The position numbers were made by a program, and so were the translations under genes. 64,000 nt of DNA from Mycolicibacter longobardus (GTDB lineage: Bacteria; Actinomycetota; Actinomycetes; Mycobacteriales; Mycobacteriaceae): the NCBI RefSeq assembly GCF_002102265.1, contig NZ_LQPG01000039.1, forward strand, positions 62,001 through 126,000, read 5' to 3'. The first letter of the stretch is position 1, and each line of letters begins with the position of its first letter. Under the pieces are notes generated by a model, which was given only the letters and a program-made list of their open reading frames with translations, was not told the DNA's origin and did not search any database. Below are positions 24,591 through 32,481 of the stretch, piece after piece.

Positions 24591-24851
24591 GTGGGTACGT
24601 GGGAGCCGAACGGGGGCTATGGATTTCGGCGATCGTATGTGCGCAAGTTGGAAGGCTTGGACCGAATCAGGGTGTACGTCGACTTTGAACAGTGGGACGA
24701 CGAAGACGCGCCGCTCGAGTACCAGTGGCAGGTCAGCGATGGATCCTGCGGCAGGAAGCTCGACTACGGGTCGGTGGATGGCGATGCGGGTCTGGCCGCG
24801 GCGATGGCGGTTGCGGACGCGGCTGCCGCACGCCTGTTTCCCGGGCACTGA
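24591..24851 (+). CDS. hypothetical protein, 86 aa
   Basis: GTG 24591 after AAAAGGGGAGG. Begins MGTWEPNGGYGFRRSYVRKL, then acidic beta-rich DRIRVYVDFEQWDDEDAPLE and a C-terminal Ala-rich helix. No family recognised. Confidence 0.55.
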   Translation: MGTWEPNGGYGFRRSYVRKLEGLDRIRVYVDFEQWDDEDAPLEYQWQVSDGSCGRKLDYGSVDGDAGLAAAMAVADAAAARLFPGH

Positions 24852-25127
24852 GGGAAATCGGGTGTCGTGCAGCATCCAGCCCGCATGGGGGCGTAGTCGC
24901 GCTGTGTAGTCGCGGCGTCGGGTCGGCTGAGGTGAACGCGGGCGCGCCACTGGTGGGCGGTGTGTCGGTTGTCGGGAGGGCAGTGGATGCGGTTGCGGTA
25001 GTGCCGACTTCGACGTGTCGCAGACCGAAATGGGCGGGCGTGGCGAGCAACACTGGATCGAGCTGACCAGGATGACCGGCTGGCGCAGCTGACCGATTGA
25101 TTGGGAGCGTTCGAAACTGGGGGAGCA

Positions 25128-25445
25128 ATGGGGGCAGTGAGAAAGGGGCAAGCCGAGGCAGTTCTGGCTGCGGTCGCAGCATGGCTGGGTGATCGTGGGT
25201 GGGGCGACGAACCGGGGGTACCGGTCCCGACCGGTCCGGAGGCCGCCAGGCGTGCGCTAGGTCCTGAGTTGGTGATGGACTGGGACTGGCCTGGCCGGCC
25301 GACGCCGTCGGTGCTGCTGGAAGGTGGGCCCGACTCCTGGGCCATCGAGGCGGCCTACGACACCAGCATCAGGCAGCGAGCCGAGGAGCTGGGCGTATTC
25401 CTCGAGCCCTACGCCGCCTACGCCCTGTGCATCTACCCCGCATAG
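25128..25445 (+). CDS. hypothetical protein, 105 aa
   Basis: ATG 25128 after TGGGGGAGC. Contains AEAVLAAVAAWLGDRGWGDE and a C-terminal RQRAEELGVFLEPYAAYAL, two helices around a Pro/Gly-rich middle. No metal or membrane motif. No family recognised. Confidence 0.55.
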   Translation: MGAVRKGQAEAVLAAVAAWLGDRGWGDEPGVPVPTGPEAARRALGPELVMDWDWPGRPTPSVLLEGGPDSWAIEAAYDTSIRQRAEELGVFLEPYAAYALCIYPA

Positions 25446-25547
25446 GGGTCTCGGGCGTTTCGAAACTATCGCCGACGCGCTCGGAGGTCAGCGCCCACTC
25501 CGATCAGGCAACCGGTCGCAACAGCCACGACAAGTTCTTGGGGGATC

Positions 25548-25862
25548 ATGAGCGACACAATTCGAGTCCGGGCTTCTCACGTGAGTGAAGATCAGGCCCG
25601 CCGCGACGTCGAGAGCGTATTCGCCGGCGGTGGCCGTGAGGTCGAGCCGGAAACCGCTGTCACCATCGCGTCGTGGTGGCAATCACCTGGGTCCATCGGC
25701 CATGTCCTGGCGGCTTTCGCCAGCGGGGCCGCGGTGTCCAAGAGTGATCTGCTTGATGACATCGCCGCCACCCGAAACGCCCACGGCTACCACACGTTCG
25801 ACATGCTGCCCTCGGACAAGCGGGCACTCGATTGCCTGGGAACCTTCGTCATCAACGCCTAG
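25548..25862 (+). CDS. hypothetical protein, 104 aa
   Basis: ATG 25548 after TTGGGGGATC. Begins MSDTIRVRASHVSEDQARRD; no Cys-pair motif. Convergent with polA on the other strand (66-bp gap). No family recognised. Confidence 0.55.
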   Translation: MSDTIRVRASHVSEDQARRDVESVFAGGGREVEPETAVTIASWWQSPGSIGHVLAAFASGAAVSKSDLLDDIAATRNAHGYHTFDMLPSDKRALDCLGTFVINA

Positions 25863-25928
25863 TGGGTGGGCGAGCCTGACGCCGCGCCGGCCAGCACGGC
25901 TGGGCGCGGCTAATGGGCCCGCCGGCAA

Positions 25929-27731
25929 CTAGTGTGCGGCGGCGTCCCAACTGCGCCCGTAACCGACCGCCACCTCCAGGGGAACGCTGAGCTCGTGGGC
26001 GCTGCCCATCTTGTCGCGCACGAGTGCCTCCAACGGTTCGCGTTCGCCGTCGGCGACCTCGAAGAGCAGTTCGTCGTGCACCTGCAGCAGCATCCGCGAC
26101 CGCAGCCCGGAGGCCTTCAACGCCTGGTCGACGTTGATCATCGCGACCTTGATGATGTCGGCGGCGCTGCCCTGGATCGGGGCGTTGAGTGCCGCGCGTT
26201 CGGCGGATTCCCGGACCTGGCGGTTGCTGCTGTCGAGCTCCGGCAGGTAGCGCCGCCGGCCCAGCACGGTCGAGGTGTAGCCGTCCTTGCGGGCCTGCTC
26301 GACGACCTCGTGCAGGTAGTCGCGCACCCGCCCGAATCGCTCGAAGTAGGCGTCCATCTGCTCTTTGGCCTCTTCGGTGGAGATCTTGAGCTGGGAGGCC
26401 AGCCCGTAGGCGCTCAACCCGTAGGCCAGGCCGTAGGACATCGCCTTGACGCGGCGCCGCATATCCGGGGTGACCTCGTCGATGGGCACGCCGAAGGCGC
26501 GCGACCCGACGAACGAGTGCAGGTCCTCGCCGGTGTTGAACGCCTCGATCAGGCCCGCATCGCCCGACAGGTGCGCCATGATGCGCATCTCGATCTGGCT
26601 GTAGTCGACGGTCATCAGCTCCGTGTAGCCGGCACCGACCACGAAGGCGTCGCGGATCTGCCGGCCGGCATCGGTGCGGATCGGGATGTTCTGCAGGTTG
26701 GGTTCGGTAGAAGAAAGCCTGCCAGTCGCAGCGATGGTCTGATTCAGCGTGGTGTGGATACGGCCATCGGAGGCAACGGATTTCAGCAGCCCGTCGACGG
26801 TCACCTTCAGCCGGGTGACGTCGCGGTGGGTCAGCAGGTGGTCTAGGAACGGGTGGCCGGTCTTGTCGAACAGGGTCTGCAGCGCGTCGGCGTCGGTGGT
26901 GTAGCCGGTCTTGGTGCGTTTGGTCTTAGGCATGCGGAGCTGGTCGAAGAGTACGGCCTGCAGCTGCTTGGGTGAGCCGAGATTGATTCGCCGGTTACCG
27001 ATCGCGGTGAAAGCGTTGAGCTCGGTTGTATCGATGGCAGCGCAGAGCTGTTCGTGCAGCTCGTCGAGCCGGTCGAGGTCGATGGCGATCCCGGTGCGCT
27101 CCAAATCGGCCAGTACCCGCTGCAACGGCAGTTCGATGTCGGCGAGCAGGGCCACGGAGTCGATGCGGGCCAGCTCGGCGTCCAGGGCGCCGGCGAGAGT
27201 CAGCACGGTCTGTGCGTGACGCAGCGCGGTGTGTCTTTCCGGTGCATCATGGCCGCCGAAGTCTGTCGGTCCGATCGTGGTGGCCGCGTGGTGCTGCTCC
27301 GGTAGGTAGTGCGCCGCGAGGTCGTCGAGGCTGACGCTGCGTTGCCCGGGCCGAACCAGGTAGGCGGCCAGGGCGGTGTCGCAGGTGACACCGTTTAGCG
27401 TCCATCCGCGCCCGGCCAGAGCGTGCATGGCCAGCTTCGCCTCGTGTAGCGCCTTGGGCTTGGTCGAGTCGGCAAGCCAGGCGCTCAGCGCGGCGTCGGC
27501 GTCGGTGGTCAGCGCCGCGGCGTCGATGTAGCCACCCTCACCGGCGGCGGTGGCGATCGCCAACCCGGTGGCGTCGCTGTCGAAGCTGCGGTGGCTGCCG
27601 ATCACGGCCAGCCCGGCACGACGCCCGTCGGCGACGTGTTCGGCCAGCCACGCGGCGACAGCGCCTGGAGGCAGCGCGCTGCCGGTGCATGGGAAAGCGT
27701 CGGCGAGGGAGTCGTCGGGCGCTGTCGTCAC
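25929..27731 (-). CDS. polA: DNA polymerase I, Klenow-type (no 5'-nuclease domain)
   Basis: 600 aa from GTG 27731; an in-frame TGA two codons upstream fixes the start. The N-terminal part (about 1-195) corresponds to the degenerate 3'-5' exonuclease domain of mycobacterial PolA, then the polymerase domain has motif A DYSQIEMR, motif B RRRVKAMSYGLAYG and motif C QVHDELLFEV, ending YGRSWDAAAH. Chromosomal mycobacterial PolA is about 900 aa with a 5'-3' exonuclease at its N-terminus, which is absent here. This may be a second, element-encoded polymerase for replication or gap filling. The next gene is divergent. Confidence 0.92.
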   Translation of the reverse strand: MTTAPDDSLADAFPCTGSALPPGAVAAWLAEHVADGRRAGLAVIGSHRSFDSDATGLAIATAAGEGGYIDAAALTTDADAALSAWLADSTKPKALHEAKLAMHALAGRGWTLNGVTCDTALAAYLVRPGQRSVSLDDLAAHYLPEQHHAATTIGPTDFGGHDAPERHTALRHAQTVLTLAGALDAELARIDSVALLADIELPLQRVLADLERTGIAIDLDRLDELHEQLCAAIDTTELNAFTAIGNRRINLGSPKQLQAVLFDQLRMPKTKRTKTGYTTDADALQTLFDKTGHPFLDHLLTHRDVTRLKVTVDGLLKSVASDGRIHTTLNQTIAATGRLSSTEPNLQNIPIRTDAGRQIRDAFVVGAGYTELMTVDYSQIEMRIMAHLSGDAGLIEAFNTGEDLHSFVGSRAFGVPIDEVTPDMRRRVKAMSYGLAYGLSAYGLASQLKISTEEAKEQMDAYFERFGRVRDYLHEVVEQARKDGYTSTVLGRRRYLPELDSSNRQVRESAERAALNAPIQGSAADIIKVAMINVDQALKASGLRSRMLLQVHDELLFEVADGEREPLEALVRDKMGSAHELSVPLEVAVGYGRSWDAAAH

Positions 27732-27899
27732 CGCTCAACTGTAGGGGCCGGGGTAGTGCGCGGTGGTGGCATGCGCAGCGCGTCGCTCGGAGCCCGCTGG
27801 CTGCGCCGGCGGTACGCTCCCCACTACAGGGGCCCTTGGGGTCCACCTTGATTCCGGCCAGTAGCCGGGATGTGAGCCCGGGAAGGGGCGTAGCTCACG

Positions 27900-28961
27900 A
27901 TGACCAGACTTCGGAACCTGCGGGAGCATGAGGGTCGCCGCGGAGCGGCGGCGCGGGTGCTCGATGCCTTCGCCGGCCCCGGTGGCTGGGACGTCGGTGC
28001 CGCGATCATCGGCATGGATCCGGCCGGCATCCTTGGCGTCGAGATCGATCACCTGGCGGCAAGGGCGGCCACCGCCGCCGGCCACCGCCGCATCGTTGCC
28101 GACATCACCACACTGGAGCCCGCCGACTTTCCGGGGATCACCGGCTACATCTGCTCGAGTCCGTGCCCCACGTTCAGTACCGGCGGCCTCCGCAGTGGCA
28201 CCCACGACATGCAGATCATCCTCGATGTCATCACGCACGCGGGAAGCCATGAATGCACGTGCTCATGGGACGACATTGCCGAAGAGTTGCGGGCCGCATC
28301 AGACCCGCGTACCGCGCTGGCAGCGCAGACCATCCGTTTCGGCCTTGGTCTGCCGGACCTGGAATGGATTGCTCTCGAACAAGTTCCGACAGCGGAGTTC
28401 ATGTTCGAAGACATCGCCGCCGAACTGCTGTCCCAAGGGTGGGAAGGCGTGGACGTCTTCACTCTTGACGCGGCCAACCTGGGAATGCCGGTTCGCCGGA
28501 ACAGGGTCTTTCTGGTCGCAAACCGGTGGCGCCCGGTGTGCGGCGCCGACCACTACCCGCCATTGGTTCGCTGGCCTCAGCGCAGCATCGCCGACGTCCT
28601 CGGGTGGCCCGCCGGCGAGGAAATCCGCACTCGCGGTAACCGGCGTGCCACCGGCGGCAACCTGTTCTCGGCCGACAAGACCGGCTGGTGTCTCACCGAA
28701 AAAGCCCGATCATGGGTCCGCGAGTCCACCGGCGAACAGTTCTCAGCCTCCGAAGCCGGGCTGCTGCAAGGTTTCCCGCGGAACTACCCGTGGCAGGGAA
28801 GCCGCACCCGACAGTTCCACCAACTCGCTGACGTCGTCGCTCCGCCGGCGGCCGCCGCAGTCCTCGCAGCCGCCACAGGGTCCCCCTGGAGCTCCGCCCC
28901 CCGCCGGTACCTCGACGCCCTTTACCAGGCGGAGACTGCACGAGAGGCGATGGCTTCATGA
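27900..28961 (+). CDS. DNA (cytosine-5) methyltransferase
   Basis: 353 aa from ATG 27900. Motif I is DAFAGPGGWDVG, motif IV has the catalytic Cys in SSPCPTFSTGG (PCP in place of the usual PCQ), motif VI is EQV instead of ENV, motif VIII is GMPVRRNRVFLVA, motif IX includes LLQGFP and motif X QLADVVAPP. A small Cys/His insert (HECTCSWDD) lies after motif IV. No restriction endonuclease is next to it, so it may be a solitary methylase protecting the element. Divergent from polA. Confidence 0.88.
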   Translation: MTRLRNLREHEGRRGAAARVLDAFAGPGGWDVGAAIIGMDPAGILGVEIDHLAARAATAAGHRRIVADITTLEPADFPGITGYICSSPCPTFSTGGLRSGTHDMQIILDVITHAGSHECTCSWDDIAEELRAASDPRTALAAQTIRFGLGLPDLEWIALEQVPTAEFMFEDIAAELLSQGWEGVDVFTLDAANLGMPVRRNRVFLVANRWRPVCGADHYPPLVRWPQRSIADVLGWPAGEEIRTRGNRRATGGNLFSADKTGWCLTEKARSWVRESTGEQFSASEAGLLQGFPRNYPWQGSRTRQFHQLADVVAPPAAAAVLAAATGSPWSSAPRRYLDALYQAETAREAMAS

Positions 28962-29207
28962 CCCGCGGGGAAGGTGTAGGGCGCTGGTGTCGCGGTCCGT
29001 TGAGCACGATGCGAGTGGGTAGCATCGACAGCAGCCGCCTCACCGCGATGCGGCCACTCCAGACGGGAAAGCGAACCGCACTCGCATCCCGGCGTCACGG
29101 AGGAATGTCCCTCGGGCAACGCGGCAGTGCCACCACCATCCTGATTCCGCAGGGGCGAGGCGTGAGTGCGGAACACGGCTGCGCCCATGATCAGGAGGGT
29201 CACTGAC
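28962..29207. other. intergenic region, no gene seen
   Basis: 246 bp. Contains GC-rich short repeats but no ORF with a ribosome site. It probably holds the promoter of the 29208 gene. Confidence 0.45.
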
Positions 29208-30047
29208 ATGTCCAACACCCCAAGCGCGCGCAAAGAAGCCGCCCGCAAACACCAGAGCGAAAACGGTGGTTCCTACACCGCGGCCCTCGCGGCCGTTTCA
29301 GAGGAAGCAGCAGCCGCAGCACACCAAACGCCGCCAGTACCAACCACGGATACCGCGGCGGCAGCCGTCCAGGCCGTGCGTCACTTCGACGAAGCCACCG
29401 CCGCCGTTGTGGGCCAGGGTGACGCGCTGCAAAAGCTACGCACCCTGCTGATCCAGTACGTCATGGTCGGGGCAGGCTGCAGCGAATCACCTGCACTCGA
29501 TCTCACAGTCCGGATCTTTGCTCCCGAGCAAGGGCTCTGGGAAACGAAGATCGCCACGGCGTTCGCGCAAGCCTGGGTGCTAGGAACCACGGGCTCGATA
29601 CCGGCCGCTGAAATCGAACCAGCGCGAAATGCCTCACCATTGCCGAGTCAGATCATTCGGATTGGTGGGACCGCCATCTACGACCCGGCGTATTTGGACC
29701 GTAACCGCGCGAAGTGCGGTCTGGCAGTCGAGATTACATATCGATGGCAGGGCACTACCCCGATCGAGCTTATCTATCTGTCAGACGAGGACCTCGTCGC
29801 CATCACAATGCAGCGCATCGGCGAGATGACCGGGACCGCCCTCGGCTTCACCATCCAAGATGTCATCGACGCCAGACTCTCCCGGAAACCAAGCAGAACT
29901 GTGCTGCAGGGAACCGCCGATCAGGCCCATGACCTCGCTGACAAGGCCATCGCCCAAGCGCTCCTGCGTTCCAGCATTGACGAACAAGGCTCCTCGGCGG
30001 ACGTGACGCTCGACGACGTCGCCGCAGCATTCGAGTTTCTCATCTGA
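29208..30047 (+). CDS. hypothetical element protein, 279 aa
   Basis: ATG 29208 preceded by AGGAGGGTCACTGAC. The N-terminus RKEAARKHQSENGGSYTAAL resembles the short motif (basic helix, then G-x-x-YTxAL) that recurs in proteins of actinobacterial plasmids. The body is helical and ends in DVTLDDVAAAFEFLI. Cytoplasmic; function unknown. Confidence 0.6.
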   Translation: MSNTPSARKEAARKHQSENGGSYTAALAAVSEEAAAAAHQTPPVPTTDTAAAAVQAVRHFDEATAAVVGQGDALQKLRTLLIQYVMVGAGCSESPALDLTVRIFAPEQGLWETKIATAFAQAWVLGTTGSIPAAEIEPARNASPLPSQIIRIGGTAIYDPAYLDRNRAKCGLAVEITYRWQGTTPIELIYLSDEDLVAITMQRIGEMTGTALGFTIQDVIDARLSRKPSRTVLQGTADQAHDLADKAIAQALLRSSIDEQGSSADVTLDDVAAAFEFLI

Positions 30048-30370
30048 ACACCTAGCGGCCGGCGGGGATGGATGAACGATAAGTCGGCATCCCCCCCGCC
30101 GCCCCGGGCCGCGCGCTCATCGCGGCAGTCGTCGAACAACCTGTCCGCGACGTGCCAACCGCTGCGGGAGACACGGCACCCACCAGGGCAATTGGCCGAT
30201 TGATCGATCGCATTGCTGGGAAGCCTGAGAATGCTTTCCGGCACGGTTTTCTGAAGTGCGCGGGATCTGCCGCCTGGGCGCGTCGCGGCGGCAGATTCCG
30301 CCTTCCTGCTGCGTACGGTGAAGGTTGATGTACCGCGCGAAGCGGAACTACCCGCAGCCAAGGAGACCTC
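30048..30370. other. intergenic region with a possible terminator
   Basis: 323 bp. GGCGGGGATG (30061-30070) pairs with CATCCCCCCCGCC (30088-30100) with two extra C, a terminator-like hairpin after the 29208 gene. Nothing else was found; the following gene has its ribosome site at 30361-30366. Confidence 0.45.
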
Positions 30371-30538
30371 GTGCAGAAGCTCGACAACCGATCAGCCGGC
30401 GTCATCGTCGACCTCGACACCGGCACTGTGATCGGCACGAATGTCCGCTACGTGGCCGAGGGCGTCGACGTCGACCAGTCGGACTCGGAGATCAGCGACG
30501 AGGCGGAGCGCAACGGAGTGGAGGTGTACGTACCGTGA
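30371..30538 (+). CDS. small protein, 55 aa (tandem paralogue A)
   Basis: GTG 30371 after AAGGAGACC. Contains KLDNRSAGVIVDLDTGTVIG and an acidic second half. The first 30 residues match the next gene closely (VxVDxDTGxVIGTNVRxx), so this is a tandem duplicate. The stop overlaps the next GTG (GTGA). Confidence 0.55.
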   Translation: MQKLDNRSAGVIVDLDTGTVIGTNVRYVAEGVDVDQSDSEISDEAERNGVEVYVP

Positions 30539-30702
30539 GGAAGCTCGAATACGGGTCCGACGGAGTCCTCATCGATATGGACACCGGCGCCGTGATCGGT
30601 ACCAACGTCCGCTGGTGCCCGCTCCTGCGACTCGATGACCCGCAGGACCAGGTCATGGCCTGGGCCGAGGTGCACGGGAAGGATGTGTTCGTTGATGGGT
30701 GA
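30535..30702 (+). CDS. small protein, 55 aa (tandem paralogue B)
   Basis: GTG 30535, overlapping the previous stop. Begins RKLEYGSDGVLIDMDTGAVI and continues GTNVRW, then diverges from paralogue A (WAEVHGKDVFVDG end). No family recognised. Confidence 0.55.
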   Translation: MRKLEYGSDGVLIDMDTGAVIGTNVRWCPLLRLDDPQDQVMAWAEVHGKDVFVDG

Positions 30703-30767
30703 CCTCGCGGGCCTCGCCGCGATCCGTGGGCGCTTCGCTGCCCCTGGCCTGGGGCAGGGCTGACACC

Positions 30768-30932
30768 ATGGGCGAAACGTATCGTGTCATCTATCGTGAC
30801 GGCACCTATATGGACACCGGACAGCCGCCGCCGGTCGATGAAACAGTCTGGGCCATCATCAATCTCGAGATAACAGACGGTGGCGACGCCTATCAACAAC
30901 TGCTACGCACTCTCGGCGCTGCGCCGACCTAG
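30768..30932 (+). CDS. small hypothetical protein, 54 aa
   Basis: ATG 30768. Begins MGETYRVIYRDGTYMDTGQP and ends in a helical DAYQQLLRTLGAAPT. No family recognised; the ribosome site is weak. Confidence 0.45.
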   Translation: MGETYRVIYRDGTYMDTGQPPPVDETVWAIINLEITDGGDAYQQLLRTLGAAPT

Positions 30933-30949
30933 CCACCGGGAGCATCACG

Positions 30950-31309
30950 ATGGGGACCAACTACTACGTCACTGGACCTGATATCGCCGAACTGGCCGGC
31001 GCTGAAACGGCCGGACTGCACATCGGTAAGAAGTCGGCGGGGTGGGACTTCTTGTTCCGGGCGCACCCACTGCTCCAGCTGGATTCGGTTGCCCAGTGGC
31101 GCGAGTTCGTTGCCAGCGCAGGGCGGGCGATCGTATCGGAGTACCACGAGGTACAAGACGTCAACGCCTTCTTTGAAATGGCGACGAGGCGCCCGGCCGA
31201 CGACCCAACAGTGAAGACGCACATCCGCACTTTGTCGGCAACGGCAACCGGCTACACCTATGACATGGCGACGCGCGGTGTGCCGTTCCTTGCCTGCGAG
31301 TTCTGCTGA
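30950..31309 (+). CDS. MGTNYY-type phage-like protein, 119 aa
   Basis: ATG 30950. Starts MGTNYYVTGPD and has LHIGKKSAGWDFLFRAHP, the two signatures of a small protein frequent in actinophages and related elements (usual form: MGTNYY, then LHIGKSSAGW). Function is unknown in the family. Supports a phage- or plasmid-like origin for this block. Confidence 0.7.
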   Translation: MGTNYYVTGPDIAELAGAETAGLHIGKKSAGWDFLFRAHPLLQLDSVAQWREFVASAGRAIVSEYHEVQDVNAFFEMATRRPADDPTVKTHIRTLSATATGYTYDMATRGVPFLACEFC

Positions 31310-31339
31310 GGCTCCCAACCCAGCCATCAGCGTCACGAA

Positions 31340-31366
31340 AGTACCGGAAGTACCGGAAGTACCAAT
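31340..31366. repeat. 9-bp tandem repeat AGTACCGGA
   Basis: Two full copies (31340-31348, 31349-31357) and a partial third (AGTACCAAT) lie between two small genes, 17 bp before the ribosome site of the gene at 31384. Confidence 0.5.
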
Positions 31367-31383
31367 CCACAACGGAGGCAGCG

Positions 31384-31569
31384 ATGGACCAGAGTTTTAC
31401 CATCAACCAGCCAGTTCAGGAAATTGCGACCGGACGTGTTGGCACGGTAGGGGTGATCGCCGGAGAGCCCATCGGCAGCCGCATCGGCGTCGATTGGGAC
31501 ACCGACGACGGCACGATCTCCTACTACATGGTTGATAGCTTTATCTGTAACGGGTCGCGGGGTGTGTAG
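31384..31569 (+). CDS. small hypothetical protein, 61 aa
   Basis: ATG 31384 after ACGGAGGCAGCG. Beta-rich (VQEIATGRVGTVGVIAGEP, then GVDWDTDDGTISYYMVDSF), similar to a small SH3-like or DUF fold. The stretch coding its last residues contains a 13-bp sequence repeated at 31621. No family recognised. Confidence 0.5.
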   Translation: MDQSFTINQPVQEIATGRVGTVGVIAGEPIGSRIGVDWDTDDGTISYYMVDSFICNGSRGV

Positions 31570-31633
31570 GACTGTTACCGACGTGCGGTCCGCTATGGAG
31601 TTTCCACGTCGAACACGGCGTTATCTGTAACGG
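31541..31633. repeat. 13-bp direct repeat TTATCTGTAACGG flanking 67 bp
   Basis: Perfect copies at 31541-31553 and 31621-31633. They fall at the border between the accessory block and the mce region, so they could be an attachment-site trace or a local duplication. Confidence 0.5.
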
Positions 31634-31792
31634 TGTAACCGGCTAGCGGGTGCGGGCTTCGGTCATGCCTGCGCTTCAGCTATACCTGCTGCCGCGTAGA
31701 CGCTCGCGGCCCATTCCTCGGCGAGATATCGACCTCTGCTCAACGATCTGCGCCGGAATTCGGGCGCATGGGCTCGAGGTGGTCCGCGTTGA

Positions 31793-32410
31793 TCAGCGTG
31801 GTGGTGTGGGATCTGCAGTAGCCGGGAGGACGGCGTCGAGGAGGAGTCGTCCCGCTTCTTCCATTCTCGGCCGCTCGCCCAGCACGCGGTCACGCAGGGC
31901 GCGGGTGGCCGGTGGTAGCCGCGGTGCGTCCAGCGCGAAAACCATTCCCAGGACGGCCAGCGAGACCAACTCTCTGGCGGGGAAGTCCGCATCGGTGCCC
32001 AGCGCCGACACGATGACGTCGATCACCGGGCCGAACTCCCGGTCGATGACCTCGGCGCCCCGGCCCGCAACCAGTGCTTCGGCCGTGATGGTGACCAACA
32101 TGTTCCGATCTCGAACCGAAAACGCCGAGATGCGTTTGGCGAGAACGGCCGCGCCGTCACCGGCGGAACCGAATTCGGCCGGATCGAGGTCGGCAATCTG
32201 CCGTTGGTAGAAGGCCGACACCACTGCGTCGTAAAGGTCTTCCTTGGATGCGAAGTGATTCGCGATCGATTGGGCTCGGATGCCCACCCCTTTCGCGATT
32301 TGGGCGAGTGACGTATCGGCGTAGCCCTGATCGGCGAAGAGTTCAGTGGCCACGTCGACGATGCGCTGCCGAAGCGACTCCGGGCGTTCGGCTTTGCGTG
32401 GTCGTGCCAT
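31793..32410 (-). CDS. TetR-family regulator of the P450-mce operon
   Basis: 205 aa, ATG 32410. N-terminal HTH (RIVDVATELFADQGYADTSL, then QIAKGVGIRAQSIANHF), C-terminal ligand domain typical of TetR. Divergent from the P450 with a 71-bp gap holding a near-palindrome, so it likely represses both itself and the operon and responds to a lipid or sterol-type substrate. No gene separates it from the operon. Confidence 0.85.
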   Translation of the reverse strand: MARPRKAERPESLRQRIVDVATELFADQGYADTSLAQIAKGVGIRAQSIANHFASKEDLYDAVVSAFYQRQIADLDPAEFGSAGDGAAVLAKRISAFSVRDRNMLVTITAEALVAGRGAEVIDREFGPVIDVIVSALGTDADFPARELVSLAVLGMVFALDAPRLPPATRALRDRVLGERPRMEEAGRLLLDAVLPATADPTPPR

Positions 32411-32454
32411 GGCCCTCCTAACTCGGCGGACGAATCCGATCCTTGCACATTCAG

Positions 32455-32474
32455 AAACCTGATGGTATCAGTTT
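32455..32474. promoter_or_regulatory. TetR operator candidate
   Basis: AACCTGAT-ggt-ATCAGTTT, 8-bp arms with one mismatch (core CTGATggtATCAG perfect), centred in the TetR/P450 gap and ending eight bases before the P450 start. Confidence 0.65.
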
Positions 32475-32481
32475 AACGGTG

